From Streptomyces sp. AC512_CC834 (GTDB lineage: Bacteria; Actinomycetota; Actinomycetes; Streptomycetales; Streptomycetaceae): a stretch of 64,000 nucleotides of DNA. The notes beneath the pieces were generated by a model. That model saw nothing but the letters and a program-made list of their open reading frames with translations. It searched no databases and had not been told where the DNA came from. The first letter of the stretch is position 1; the number at the start of each line of letters is the position of its first letter. The stretch lies in contig NZ_JAGMUO010000011.1 in assembly GCF_019049325.1 (NCBI RefSeq), positions 62,001 through 126,000 of the forward strand. Reading direction: 5' to 3'. Shown piece after piece: positions 9,299 through 17,544 of the stretch. A program made the translations under genes and the position numbers.

Positions 9299-10037
9299 GG
9301 GAGGCCCCGGCCCGCTTGGCGAGGGGCCCGTACGCCGCGCCGGCCAGAATGAGCACGGCCCCGGCGATCACCACCGCGACGACCGTCCGCAGCGGACCCG
9401 GCGAGGAGAGGCCGCCCAGGGTCTCGAACCCGGTCGGCCGCTCCAGCATGCCGTTCATCGGCCAGGCCACGGCGTCGACGCGGGCGTCCACGGCGCCGCG
9501 CGGCACGGTGCCGCCGGCCGCGTCGGTGAGGTGGGCGGTGGAGTCCACGGAGTTGTCGCGTTCGTCGCCGAGCAGGAACAGGCGGCCCTCCGGAACGGTC
9601 ACGGTCTGGAAGTCGCTGATCTCGGCCGGGGTGCCTGCGGGCAGGTACGGCTCCTCGATCACCTTGCCGTTGACCTTCAGCTTGCCCTTCTGGCAGCAGG
9701 AGACGGTGTCCCCGCCGACGGCGACGACCCGCTTGACCAGCGGGGCGTCGGCCCAGGTCGCGTCCTTGAACACGACGACGTCGCCGCGGTGGACGTCGGC
9801 GCCGTCGATGCGCTGCGCCAGGACCCGGTCACCGGCGTCGATCGTCGGCGTCATCGAGCTGGTCGGCACGGTGTAGGGCCGGTAGACCACCGCACCCCAG
9901 GCGAACCCGCCGAGGAACAGCACCAGACCCAGCGCCACGGCGAGTCCGGACAGCCGCTGCCCGGTCCGGCTGCCCACCGGACCCTTGTTCGCGCCGCCGC
10001 CGCGCGGGGCCGTACGTGTCGTGCTCTCGCCACCCAT
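9261..10037 (-). CDS. sipZ: Type I signal peptidase SipZ
   Basis: A 258-residue membrane-bound leader peptidase that removes signal peptides outside the membrane. A first membrane helix (residues 30-52) is followed by VPTSSMTPT with catalytic Ser61 and by LVKRVVAVGGD with catalytic Lys102. GDERDNSVDST is the conserved box E variant. A second C-terminal membrane helix (TVVAVVIAGAVLILAGAAYG) distinguishes it from SipW and SipX. It is separated from sipY by a strong hairpin, so it probably heads its own unit with the NUDIX gene. The name follows the S. lividans/coelicolor order (memory). Confidence 0.93.
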   Translation of the reverse strand: MGGESTTRTAPRGGGANKGPVGSRTGQRLSGLAVALGLVLFLGGFAWGAVVYRPYTVPTSSMTPTIDAGDRVLAQRIDGADVHRGDVVVFKDATWADAPLVKRVVAVGGDTVSCCQKGKLKVNGKVIEEPYLPAGTPAEISDFQTVTVPEGRLFLLGDERDNSVDSTAHLTDAAGGTVPRGAVDARVDAVAWPMNGMLERPTGFETLGGLSSPGPLRTVVAVVIAGAVLILAGAAYGPLAKRAGASRARSGAEPTGGR

Positions 10038-10070
10038 GGAGCGGCACCTTACCCGGCGGTACCCGAACGG

Positions 10071-10115
10071 GGCAGCCCCCTCCCCGGGGGCGGAAGGCGG
10101 CCGGGAGGGGCTGCC
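10071..10115 (-). terminator. Probable terminator between sipY and sipZ
   Basis: GGCAGCCCC (10071-10079) plus TCCC pairs with GGGA plus GGGGCTGCC (10103-10115) with one bulged C, a stem of about 13 bp around an 18-base G/C-rich loop. It lies in the 137-bp spacer between sipY and sipZ. There is no T-run, as is usual in Streptomyces. It would separate the sipWXY transcript from sipZ. Confidence 0.6.
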
Positions 10116-10141
10116 GCGTCGACGGGCGGACGATCCGAGGC

Positions 10142-10191
10142 GTCTCAGCGGGTCTCGGTGGGTCTCGGCGGCTCTCAGCGAGTCTCGGCGG
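10142..10191. repeat. 10-bp tandem repeat x5 across the sipY stop codon
   Basis: Five consecutive 10-bp units of the form GTCTCRGYGG run at exact 10-bp spacing. The sipY stop codon (complement of 10175-10177) lies inside the fourth unit, so the array encodes nothing on one side and the last few SipY residues on the other. Confidence 0.8.
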
Positions 10192-11185
10192 GGGCGGTGC
10201 GGCGACGGCGCCACCAGACGACCGGGGCGACGCCGGCGAGGGCCAGGCCCTGGGGTGCCACCGACAGCGCGGCGGCGGCAGAGGACTGAGACTGGGCCTG
10301 GGCCTGGGCCTGGAGCCTGTCCTGGTCGAAGGTGTCGGGGACCGACAGGGTGCCCCAGCGGTCCATCGGCCAGGCGACCACGATGGCGCGGCCGATGACC
10401 GCGTCCACCGGGACCATGCCGTCGTTCTTGTCCGACTGGTTGTAGCGCGAGTCCCGGGAGTTCTGCCGGTGGTCGCCCATGACCCAGATCATGCCCTGCG
10501 GCACCTTGACCTTGAACTGGCCGCCCTGGTCGTCGTCGGAGCACGGCGTGTTTCCGGGGTACACGTACGGCTCGTTCAGCGCCTTGCCGTTGACCTTGAG
10601 CGGGCCCGTCTTGTTGCACTCGACGGTGTCGCCGCCGACGCCGATGACGCGCTTGATCAGGTCCTTCTCCTCCGCGGACGGCATCAGGCCGATCCAGCTC
10701 AGGACGGTCTGAAACGCGTTGGGGTCGGGTGTCGGCTCGCCCGCCAGCCATTCGGCCGGGTCGTGGAAGACGACGACCTCGCCGCGGTCGGGCTCCGAGC
10801 CGAACCAGGGGGTCAGCTTGTCGACGAGAACCCGGTCACCGATCTGAAGGGTGTTCTCCATCGAGGACGACGGGATCGAGAACGCCTGTAGCAGGAACGT
10901 CTTGATCAGCAGGGCGAGCACCAGCGCGATGCCGATCAGGATGGGCAGCTCCTTCCAGAAGGAGCGCTGCTTCTTGGCCGCGGAGGGTGCGGTGGGAGGT
11001 GTCCCGCCCACTCCCTCGTCCTCGGTCCCGCCGTTGTGTCCGTTCGTCACCCTGCCGTCCTCGGTTCCGGAGTCGTGCCCGGAGTCCGGGGCGCCGTCCG
11101 TGACCGGGGCGGCCGTCTCCTCGGGGCGTCCGCGGTTCTCCTCGCCGTCGTGTCCGGACCGTGCGCCAACCGCCACATCCCCCAC
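10175..11185 (-). CDS. sipY: Type I signal peptidase SipY
   Basis: A 336-residue signal peptidase with a long acidic N-terminal cytoplasmic segment (about 75 residues), one membrane helix (LPILIGIALVLALLIKTFLL), catalytic Ser108 in IPSSSMENT and Lys178 in DLIKRVIGVGGD, and GDHRQNSRDSR as box E. SipY is reported as the main signal peptidase in S. lividans (established knowledge). The GTG start at 11185 has AAGGAG upstream. The C-terminus GVAPVVWWRRRR could be a short membrane anchor. Its first 350 bp are also open in the sipX frame. Confidence 0.93.
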   Translation of the reverse strand: MGDVAVGARSGHDGEENRGRPEETAAPVTDGAPDSGHDSGTEDGRVTNGHNGGTEDEGVGGTPPTAPSAAKKQRSFWKELPILIGIALVLALLIKTFLLQAFSIPSSSMENTLQIGDRVLVDKLTPWFGSEPDRGEVVVFHDPAEWLAGEPTPDPNAFQTVLSWIGLMPSAEEKDLIKRVIGVGGDTVECNKTGPLKVNGKALNEPYVYPGNTPCSDDDQGGQFKVKVPQGMIWVMGDHRQNSRDSRYNQSDKNDGMVPVDAVIGRAIVVAWPMDRWGTLSVPDTFDQDRLQAQAQAQSQSSAAAALSVAPQGLALAGVAPVVWWRRRRTAPAETR

Positions 11186-12161
11186 GCCAACTCCTTACTC
11201 TCTGCCACCGCCTGCCCCGGATACGACGCAGGCCCACCACTCCCATAACGAGCGGGAGTTCCGCAGGGGTCGGGAGTTGAATCATCGCGTTCGGATCGTA
11301 GGGGGCAACCCTATGCGACAGCCGGGGAGCGGCGGTCGCACCGGCGGCCGAGTCGGACACGGACGCATACGTTTTCGGCTCGTCCAGGCTGGTCCAGTGG
11401 CCGAACGGCCACGCGATCACCATGGCCCGCCCCACCACCTCGTCCTGGGACACGGTGCCGAAGTCGGTCTCCTGGTGGGCGCGGGAGTCGGCGGAGTTGG
11501 ACCGGTGGTCGCCCATCACCCACAGCCGTCCCTCGGGGACGGTGACGTCGAACGGCGTCCTGGACGGGGTGTCTCCGGGGTACAGGTAGTCCTTCTCCTC
11601 CAGGGGAACGCCGTTGACGGTGATGCGTCCCTGTTTGTCACAGCACTTGACGTGGTCCCCGCCCACACCGACGACCCGCTTGATGAGGTCCTTCTCGTCG
11701 TCGGACGGCAGCAGACCGATGAAGGCGAGGCCCTCCTTGACCTGCTTGACCACGACGGGGTCGTCCTTCTTGCTGGTCTGCTCGCCCTGGAGCCAGCCGC
11801 CGGGGTCCCGGAACACGACGACGTCCCCGCGCTGCGGCTCGGAGCCGAACCAGGGGGTGAGCTTGTCCACCAGGACCCGGTCGCCGATCCGGATGGTCTG
11901 CTCCATGGAGCCCGACGGGATCACGAAGGCCTGGACGAGGAAGGTCTTCAGCACCAGCGCTATGAGTACCGCGACGCCGATGAGGAGGGGGATCTCCTTG
12001 ACGGCGCCGCGCCTGCGACGCCGTTTGACCTTGCGCTGAAGCTTGCGGCGTTCGGCGCGCGAGCGGCCACCGGACGGCGCGGCGGTGCGCCGGGAGCCGG
12101 TGGGCAGCAGGTTCTCCGTGGGGCTGCTGGGCGCTCCCCGCGGTTTGCCCCGGCTACCCAT
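10836..12161 (-). CDS. sipX: Type I signal peptidase SipX (3' end uncertain)
   Basis: The catalytic part is clear: a basic N-terminus (KVKRRRRRG), one membrane helix (residues 57-78), catalytic Ser85 in IPSGSMEQ, catalytic Lys161 in DLIKRVVGVGGD and GDHRSNSADSR as box E. The recognisable enzyme ends near residue 265. The frame then stays open for another 175 residues, crossing the sipY start and running 350 bp into it with Arg/Gly-rich composition, so the true C-terminus or a frameshift needs checking. The ATG at 12161 has GAGGA six bases upstream; an in-frame GTG at 12173 is the alternative. It overlaps the sipW stop by 8 bp. Confidence 0.85.
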   Translation of the reverse strand: MGSRGKPRGAPSSPTENLLPTGSRRTAAPSGGRSRAERRKLQRKVKRRRRRGAVKEIPLLIGVAVLIALVLKTFLVQAFVIPSGSMEQTIRIGDRVLVDKLTPWFGSEPQRGDVVVFRDPGGWLQGEQTSKKDDPVVVKQVKEGLAFIGLLPSDDEKDLIKRVVGVGGDHVKCCDKQGRITVNGVPLEEKDYLYPGDTPSRTPFDVTVPEGRLWVMGDHRSNSADSRAHQETDFGTVSQDEVVGRAMVIAWPFGHWTSLDEPKTYASVSDSAAGATAAPRLSHRVAPYDPNAMIQLPTPAELPLVMGVVGLRRIRGRRWQRVRSWRGGCGGWRTVRTRRRGEPRTPRGDGRPGHGRRPGLRARLRNRGRQGDERTQRRDRGRGSGRDTSHRTLRGQEAALLLEGAAHPDRHRAGARPADQDVPATGVLDPVVLDGEHPSDR

Positions 12162-12909
12162 CGCCGTCCTCACGGTGCTCCGCCCCGGCCTCGGCCTCCA
12201 CCTCGGCCTCCGACTCGGGCACGCGCGCGTAGGCGTCTGGGCGGTCGAGGTGGGTGGCGTGGCCGAAGGGCCAGACGATCCAGTCGGCGCGGCCGATCAC
12301 CTCGTCCACCGGCACCATCCCACCGCCCGGGGAGCCCAGGTGGTCGCGGGAGTCGCTGGAGTCGGCCCGGTGGTCGCCGAGGACGAAGAGGGTTCCGTCG
12401 GGGACGACGACGTCGAAGCGGACCGTGGACGGGCGGTCGCCGGGGTACAGGAACGACGACTCGTCGACCGACTGTCCGTTCACCCGGACCCTCCCCTCCC
12501 TGTCGCAGCACACCACGTGGTCCCCACCCACACCGACAACGCGTTTGATGTAGTCGCCGTGCCCGAAGAGCCCGGTGCCGTCGAAGACGACGATGTCGCC
12601 CCGCTGCGGCCGGCCGTCAAAACGGTACGCCAACTTATTTACGAGAACCCGGTCACCGATCCTCAATCCGCGCTCCATTGATCCACTGGGGATCAGGAAC
12701 GGCTTCAGCACGAAGGTGCTGAGCAGCAGCAGGAACAGCAGGAAGGTCAGCAGGGTCACGGTGATCCGGCCGCCCGGCACCCAGTCCCTGATCCGCCCCG
12801 TCAACGCGGAACGCGACCGTTCCTCCGGGTCCCCCGGATCCGAGGGCTGCTCGGAGTCGGAAGGGCGGGAGGAGCGGTCGCGCTCCGTGTGCTGTGCTTC
12901 GGTGTCCAT
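12154..12909 (-). CDS. sipW: Type I signal peptidase SipW
   Basis: A 251-residue signal peptidase and the first gene of the sipW-X-Y group. A 45-residue hydrophilic, charged N-terminus precedes one membrane helix (VTLLTFLLFLLLLSTFVL). Catalytic Ser77 lies in IPSGSMERG and Lys122 in YIKRVVGVGGD; GDHRADSSDSRDH is box E. It ends with an acidic EAEVEAEAGAE tail and no second membrane helix. It starts 45 bp after the rplS stop on the same strand, so it may be read from the rplS promoter. Confidence 0.94.
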   Translation of the reverse strand: MDTEAQHTERDRSSRPSDSEQPSDPGDPEERSRSALTGRIRDWVPGGRITVTLLTFLLFLLLLSTFVLKPFLIPSGSMERGLRIGDRVLVNKLAYRFDGRPQRGDIVVFDGTGLFGHGDYIKRVVGVGGDHVVCCDREGRVRVNGQSVDESSFLYPGDRPSTVRFDVVVPDGTLFVLGDHRADSSDSRDHLGSPGGGMVPVDEVIGRADWIVWPFGHATHLDRPDAYARVPESEAEVEAEAGAEHREDGDG

Positions 12910-12954
12910 CGGGGCCAGATGCTATCCGGCCCCGCCACGGACCTCGGAGGGCGC

Positions 12955-13305
12955 TCAGTTGTCGCGCTTCTCCTTGATCTTCGCGGCCTTGCCGCGCAGC
13001 TCGCGCAGGTAGTACAGCTTCGCGCGGCGGACGTCACCGCGGGTGACGAGCTCGATCTTCTCCACGATCGGGGTGTGCACCGGGAAGGTGCGCTCGACGC
13101 CGACGGAGAAGGAGACCTTGCGGACCGTGAAGGTCTCGCGCACGCCGGCGCCCTGGCGGCGGATGACGACGCCCTTGAACTGCTGCACACGGGAGCGGTT
13201 GCCCTCGATGACGCGCACGTGGACGTTGACGGTGTCGCCGGGGCGGAAGGCCGGGACGTCGCTGCGCAGCGACGCGGAGTCGACGGAGTCGAGCAGGTGA
13301 GACAT
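12955..13305 (-). CDS. rplS: 50S ribosomal protein L19
   Basis: A 116-residue large-subunit protein at the subunit interface. [20 protein letters not shown] opens the protein and [20 protein letters not shown] followed by [12 protein letters not shown] is the L19 core. The frame is open nine codons further upstream, but the ATG at 13305 is preceded by GAGGAAAG and matches the family start. It follows trmD after 136 bp, the usual rpsP-rimM-trmD-rplS order. Confidence 0.97.
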   Translation of the reverse strand: MSHLLDSVDSASLRSDVPAFRPGDTVNVHVRVIEGNRSRVQQFKGVVIRRQGAGVRETFTVRKVSFSVGVERTFPVHTPIVEKIELVTRGDVRRAKLYYLRELRGKAAKIKEKRDN

Positions 13306-13441
13306 TTCGTCTGCTTTCCTCGCTGATGCCACAGGTCATCAACGGAAACTAGGTGTTTCGGAATCAGGGTCGTGCGGGTCGGGACGGGCGTCGTGTCCCC
13401 CTGTGGCAGGGGCGCGCTCCGGACGGACGCACAACAGCGGC

Positions 13442-14275
13442 CTATTCTTCCATGCCCGGGGTCCTGCGCCAAAATCGGCCGTACGGCTCCCCGTCCGGAT
13501 CGGGTTGCCAGCCCAGGATGGAGAGCATCTCGCGGTCCTTCTTGTCGAAGGCCGCCGGGTCGCACCGTTCGATCAGGTCGGGCCGGTTGGCCGTGGTGCG
13601 CCGCAGGGCCTCGTCGCGGCGCCAGCGGGCGATCTTCCCGTGGTGGCCGCTGAGCAGCACGTCCGGGATGCCGCGGTCGCGCCACCGCGGCGGCTTGGTG
13701 TGGACGGGTCCCTCCAGCAGGTTGGCCATGGCGCCGGGGGCGAAGGAGTCGTCCCGGTGGGACTCGGCGTTGCCGAGGACGCCGGGCAGCAGCCGGGCCA
13801 CGGCCTCGGTGACGACGAGTACGGCGGCCTCCCCACCGGCGAGGACGTAGTCGCCGATGGACACCTCGTAGACGGGCATCCTGGTGGCGTACTCGTCGAC
13901 CACGCGGCGGTCGATGCCCTCGTAGCGGGCGGGTGTGAAGATCAGCCAGGGGCGCTCGGAGAGGTGGACGGCGAGTTCCTGGGTGAAGGGCCGGCCGCTG
14001 GGCGTGGGCACGATGAGGGCGGGCTCGCCGGAGCCCGTCTCGTAGCCGTCGGCCAGGACGGCGTCCAGGGCGTCGCCCCACGGCTCGGTCTTCATCACCA
14101 TGCCGGGGCCGCCGCCGTACGGGCTGTCGTCGACCGTGTTGTGGCGGTCGTACGTCCAGTCGCGCAGGTCGTGCACACGGACGTCGAGCTGCCCACGCGC
14201 GCGTGCCTTGCCGACGAGGGAGACGTTCAGCGGTTCCAGGTACTCGGGGAAGATCGTGACGACGTCGAGCCGCAT
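13442..14275 (-). CDS. trmD: tRNA (guanine37-N1)-methyltransferase TrmD
   Basis: A 277-residue SPOUT methyltransferase that makes m1G37 in tRNAs reading CNN codons, preventing frameshifts. [15 protein letters not shown], the substrate loop DDSPYGGGPGMVMK, and the knot segment EVSIGDYVLAGGEAAVLV are all present. The later LLSGHHGKIARWRRDEAL is the TrmD C-terminal linker. The start overlaps the rimM stop by one base (TAATG), so the pair is translationally coupled. Confidence 0.97.
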   Translation of the reverse strand: MRLDVVTIFPEYLEPLNVSLVGKARARGQLDVRVHDLRDWTYDRHNTVDDSPYGGGPGMVMKTEPWGDALDAVLADGYETGSGEPALIVPTPSGRPFTQELAVHLSERPWLIFTPARYEGIDRRVVDEYATRMPVYEVSIGDYVLAGGEAAVLVVTEAVARLLPGVLGNAESHRDDSFAPGAMANLLEGPVHTKPPRWRDRGIPDVLLSGHHGKIARWRRDEALRRTTANRPDLIERCDPAAFDKKDREMLSILGWQPDPDGEPYGRFWRRTPGMEE

Positions 14276-14865
14276 TACGCGTCTTCTCCCGGGGAGTCCT
14301 CCGCGTCGTCCCGCGCGGAGGCGCCGCGTCCATCAGCGACTTCGTCGGGGGCGGTGCGGTCGTCGATCAGGCCGGGCGGCGGGTCGATGACCGCGCGCTG
14401 CTCGTCCAGGTCGATCCCGGTGACGATCTCGGAGACGAACGGCACGTAGACCTCGCTGCCGTCGGGGCGCTCCACCACGAACAGGTCCTGCGTGGGCAGG
14501 TGGGAGATCTCGGTGATCCGGCCGACCTCGTCGCCGTCCCCGGTCACCACGTCGAGGTCGATCAGTTGGTGGTCGTAGTACTCGTCCTCGTCCTCGGGCC
14601 GCTCGTCCGGGTCGACGTCGGCGATCAGGAGGGTGTTGCGCAGCGCCTCGGCTCCGGTGCGGTCGTGGACGCCGGCGAAGCGCAGCAGGAGGCGGCCGCT
14701 GTGCACCCGGCCGGTCTCGATGGTGAGCGGCCCGGTGGAGGCGGGATCGGTGGTCAGCACGGCACCGGGCCCGAGCCTCAGCTCCGGCTCGTCCGTGCGG
14801 ACCTCGACGGTCACCTCGCCCTTGATTCCGTGGGCGCGGCCGATGCGCGCGACTACGAGCTGCAC
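14275..14865 (-). CDS. rimM: Ribosome maturation factor RimM
   Basis: A 196-residue 16S processing factor that binds S19 during 30S head assembly. The N-terminal RimM beta-barrel begins [20 protein letters not shown]. The PRC-barrel domain includes [20 protein letters not shown] and [17 protein letters not shown]. The last 30 residues are an acidic low-complexity tail. It starts at a GTG at 14865 with AGGAGATC upstream. It is coupled to trmD and lies 154 bp from the KH protein gene. Confidence 0.96.
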   Translation of the reverse strand: MQLVVARIGRAHGIKGEVTVEVRTDEPELRLGPGAVLTTDPASTGPLTIETGRVHSGRLLLRFAGVHDRTGAEALRNTLLIADVDPDERPEDEDEYYDHQLIDLDVVTGDGDEVGRITEISHLPTQDLFVVERPDGSEVYVPFVSEIVTGIDLDEQRAVIDPPPGLIDDRTAPDEVADGRGASARDDAEDSPGEDA

Positions 14866-15019
14866 TGTGCTTGATCTCCTGTCGGAACTGCGACGAGCCG
14901 CTCTCGGCTCGCACGACGCCGGTCACGGCTCATACGACGCCGGGTCACGGCTCATACGACTACGGGCCGGGGACGGCCCAGTGGCCTTCCCCGGCCCGAG
15001 CCGGTGCTGCGTTCTGGCG

Positions 15020-15259
15020 TCAGCGGACGTGGTCCACGTCGACCAGGTCGACACGGACACCGCGGCCGCCGATGGCGCCCACGACGGTGCGCAGAGCGCG
15101 TGCGGTGCGGCCGTTGCGGCCGATCACCTTGCCGAGGTCGTCGGGGTGGACCCTGACCTCGAGCACCCGCCCGCGACGCAGGTCGCGCGAGGCGACCTGC
15201 ACATCGTCAGGGTTGTCGACGATGCCCTTCACGAGGTGCTCGAGAGTCTCCTCGAGCAT
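15020..15259 (-). CDS. KH-domain RNA-binding protein (KhpA/YlqC type)
   Basis: A 79-residue single KH-domain protein. LGKVIGRNGRTARALRTVVG contains the GxxG loop (GRNG) that grips RNA. KhpA proteins act in RNA metabolism and cell-shape control in Gram-positive bacteria (established for Streptococcus; inferred here). The ATG at 15259 is two bases after the rpsP stop, with GAGG inside the end of rpsP. Its position between rpsP and rimM is the standard one in Gram-positives. Confidence 0.93.
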   Translation of the reverse strand: MLEETLEHLVKGIVDNPDDVQVASRDLRRGRVLEVRVHPDDLGKVIGRNGRTARALRTVVGAIGGRGVRVDLVDVDHVR

Positions 15260-15261
15260 GC

Positions 15262-15681
15262 TCAGGCCTCGGTCGACTCGGACTCGGCGGCAGCCTCGTC
15301 CTTCTTGTCGGCCTTCTTCTTCTGGGTGATCGCCTCACCCTTGCCCTCGTCCTCGCCACCGATCACCTCGAAGGACGGACGGGCCGCCTTCTCGGCCGGC
15401 TGGAGCAGCGGAGCCGGGGCGGGCTCGCCCTTGAACTTCTGCCAGTCGCCGGTCTTCTTGAGGATGGCGAGCACGGGCTCGGTCGGCTGCGCGCCGACAC
15501 CGAGCCAGTACGCGACACGGTCGGCGTCGACCTCCATCACCGACGGGTTGTACGTCGGGTGGTACTTGCCGAGCTCCTCGATGGCCCGGCCGTCACGGCG
15601 GGTACGGGAGTCGGCGACGACGATGCGGTAGTGAGGCGAACGGATCTTGCCCAGACGCTTCAGCTTGATCTTGACTGCCAC
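15262..15681 (-). CDS. rpsP: 30S ribosomal protein S16 with extended C-terminus
   Basis: The 139-residue protein begins at a GTG (15681) with AGGAG 11 bases upstream. [20 protein letters not shown] and the following [18 protein letters not shown] and YHPTYNPS segments are the S16 fold. Bacterial S16 is normally about 80-90 residues; the extra 50 residues ([19 protein letters not shown] at the end) are a charged, probably disordered extension common in actinobacteria. It heads the rpsP-khpA-rimM-trmD-rplS group. Confidence 0.97.
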   Translation of the reverse strand: MAVKIKLKRLGKIRSPHYRIVVADSRTRRDGRAIEELGKYHPTYNPSVMEVDADRVAYWLGVGAQPTEPVLAILKKTGDWQKFKGEPAPAPLLQPAEKAARPSFEVIGGEDEGKGEAITQKKKADKKDEAAAESESTEA

Positions 15682-15858
15682 GGGAGTGGATTCTCCTGGA
15701 TTTGACGTGGTTGGGCACGGCGAGAGAGCCGCGTGGGGTTGCGGTACCCGAGTGCCCGATGGACGCGTCAGCCGGAGGAGAGAGGGGTCCTGTTCGACTG
15801 TCGAGTACAGCTAGCCATTGTGCCACACGTGGGCAGGCCCGTCGGACCGAGGGCGCCG

Positions 15859-15879
15859 GGTCCGTCCGCGGGACGGACC
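15859..15879 (-). terminator. Hairpin downstream of the SprT-like gene
   Basis: GGTCCGTCC (15859-15867) and GGACGGACC (15871-15879) form a perfect nine-base stem with a three-base loop. It lies between the SprT-like gene stop and the rpsP promoter region and may insulate rpsP. No T-run. Confidence 0.5.
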
Positions 15880-15910
15880 ACCCGGCCTCGGGACGACGGG
15901 ACCCGGCCCG

Positions 15911-15937
15911 GATCCGGCTGCCACGAGCAGCCGGATC
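15911..15937 (-). terminator. Probable terminator of the SprT-like gene
   Basis: GATCCGGCTGC (15911-15921) and GCAGCCGGATC (15927-15937) form a perfect 11-base stem with a five-base loop, starting one base after the stop codon of the SprT-like gene. No T-run, as is usual in this genus. Confidence 0.65.
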
Positions 15938-15938
15938 G

Positions 15939-16535
15939 TCAGCTCATCCCCGCGCCGACCACCTCCGGGATCCGGAACGGCTTGCCGCAGCCGCCGCACA
16001 CGATCGGGGCCTGGGCCAGCACCGACGGGACGACCCGCACATTGCGCCCGCAGTCGCAGACCGCCTTTACGCGCACCCCTCCCCCGGAGGAGCCGTGGCG
16101 GGCGGCCGGACCGCGGAAGCTGCGGGCGGAGTCGGTCGCGGTGGCGACGGTGTGGGCCTTCAGCGCGCGCTGGAGGCGATCGATCGTCGGGCGGTAGCGG
16201 CGCTTCGCCTCGGGGGTGAGCGTGACCAGCGAGAAGCCGCTGCTGGGATGCGGCTCCTCGGGGTGGTCGAGGCCCAACTCCTCGGCGATCGCGAGGAATC
16301 GACGGTTGTGGTAGCGCCCCGCGCGGGAGGTGTCGCGTACTCCGCGCGCGGCTGCGATGCCGTGGACTGCCTCATGAAGCAGTCGCTCGAAAGAGAGCTC
16401 GTGCCCGCAGGCGGACGACGACTCTCCGATCAGGGACTCGGGCGCGGCAAGATCGGGCAGCTCGGTGTGGTGCCGCTGAATGTCGGCCCACGCCTGCGCC
16501 AGCTCTGCGGCGAGAACAGGTGGTGTCGTGCTCAC
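15939..16535 (-). CDS. SprT-like zinc metallopeptidase family protein
   Basis: A 198-residue protein. LLHEAVHGIAAARGVRDTSR contains the zinc-binding HEAVH, and RYHNRRFLAIAEELG supplies the third-ligand helix of SprT/Spartan-like proteases. A C-terminal zinc ribbon is suggested by CDCG and CGGCG about 25 residues apart. Eukaryotic relatives cut DNA-protein crosslinks; bacterial members are often on mobile elements. The GTG start at 16535 has no clear Shine-Dalgarno. The gene stands alone, flanked by hairpins downstream and by a decayed insertion element upstream, so acquisition by transfer is plausible but unproven. Confidence 0.8.
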   Translation of the reverse strand: MSTTPPVLAAELAQAWADIQRHHTELPDLAAPESLIGESSSACGHELSFERLLHEAVHGIAAARGVRDTSRAGRYHNRRFLAIAEELGLDHPEEPHPSSGFSLVTLTPEAKRRYRPTIDRLQRALKAHTVATATDSARSFRGPAARHGSSGGGVRVKAVCDCGRNVRVVPSVLAQAPIVCGGCGKPFRIPEVVGAGMS

Positions 16536-16987
16536 GTAATGACAACGAGCCGGGGTGCCGCTGTGTTCCTATTCCGGGGCATCCCAAATAATTTGCACGT
16601 ACCAGTCAGTTGCCGCTGATGCGTCCCGACGAGGGCGGGTGCGCTGATCTGCGGAGAAGCCTCACAGCTCGTACCAAGCTGGTGCGTAGTCCGACGTACG
16701 CGCCGGCGTGTAGCCGCCGTCCACGCGCCGGGATGCGTGCGACCCGCGCATGCGCAAGAGGCGTTTCGGTCGCTGTCGCGCCGGAGGAGCGTCGTCCGAG
16801 TGGACACTTCGACGTCCGAGTGGGCGCTTCGACGGACGCGAGATTACCGGGTGCGCCACCGTCGTGCGGCACCGCCCCGCCTCCCGCCGCATCCGGGCAC
16901 CGTACGACGGGCGCCGGGCCCGGTGACCTTGGCCGGAACCGCCTCGTCGGCGCCGCGACCACCCACGGTCATCGCCCGACGACACGT
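16536..16987. other. 452-bp stretch with no gene recognised
   Basis: No credible coding frame is seen; the open frames here are Arg/Pro-rich shadows. It contains an AT-richer patch just upstream of the SprT-like gene (about 16565-16600) that could hold its promoter, and a two-unit 20-bp direct repeat at 16793-16832. The right edge is the broken end of a tnpB fragment, so part of this stretch may be insertion-element debris. Confidence 0.6.
16793..16832. repeat. 20-bp tandem direct repeat x2
   Basis: Two adjacent 20-bp units begin CGTCCGAGTGG and end CTTCGA; they differ at two positions. They lie in non-coding sequence beside the tnpB remnant. Confidence 0.7.
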
Positions 16988-17335
16988 TCAGGCCATCCGG
17001 CCGAGGGACATGATCTGCCCGTCCGACGTGGTCGCGATGTTCACGATCCCGAGGTCCACCCCGAGGAACCCGTCCGGCTCGTGGGCCGGGGGCCGGGCCA
17101 CATCGACGGTGGCCAGCAGGAAGAACATGCCGTCGCGCATGGCCAGGTCGGATTCGCCCTTGCGGAAGGCGTGGAACCTGAGGGCCTCGGGCGAGCGGAC
17201 GAACGGAATACCTTTCAGTCGTCCGGCAACCGTCCAGACGCTGACCGTCTGCCGGTCCGGGTTCCAGGTCGGCATGCGGTCGTCGTACGGCTGCGCGCCA
17301 CCCTCACGAAATCTGACGGGTTTCGACTCTGCCCG
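16988..17335 (-). pseudogene. Decayed tnpB (IS200/IS605 OrfB) fragment
   Basis: About 115 codons resemble the middle of Streptomyces TnpB proteins: KPVRFREGGAQPYDDRM, then VSVWTVAGRLKGIPFV, FRKGESDLAMRDGMFFLLA, and FLGVDLGIVNIATTSDG. The GVDLG Asp is the first catalytic residue of the RuvC nuclease domain. The protein then stops at once, so the remaining RuvC motifs and zinc finger are gone, and the N-terminal region is missing as well. A hairpin typical of IS200/IS605 ends abuts the upstream side. No tnpA is present. It cannot encode a working TnpB. Confidence 0.8.
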
Positions 17336-17338
17336 CTG

Positions 17339-17359
17339 CCCCGGCCTGAAGGGCCGGGG
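17339..17359. mobile_element. Hairpin resembling an IS200/IS605 subterminal end
   Basis: CCCCGGCC (17339-17346) pairs with GGCCGGGG (17352-17359) around a TGAAG loop. GC-rich hairpins with a TGAAG/CTTCA loop are typical at ends of IS200/IS605 elements in Streptomyces (from memory). It sits directly against the broken 5' side of the tnpB fragment, suggesting a deleted element. It could also be an ordinary terminator-like hairpin. Confidence 0.5.
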
Positions 17360-17544
17360 GCCTCCTGTAAAGAGGCAGGTGAAATCTCGCCACGGCGACG
17401 GGGATCGGGCAAACCGGGCCCCGCTACCACTGGACGCCGCGGCGAGCCCGGAGTTTCCTGGCATACGGGGGGAGTGCGAGCGCACTGCACGGGGGCCAGG
17501 GAATCGGGCACGGCGGCAACACTCGGCGATTGGGGCGCTTTCCT

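Noticed and set aside
12801-14333. 510-residue open frame spanning rplS and trmD
   Set aside because: It is an out-of-frame shadow with Arg/Pro/Ala composition over two well-supported genes.
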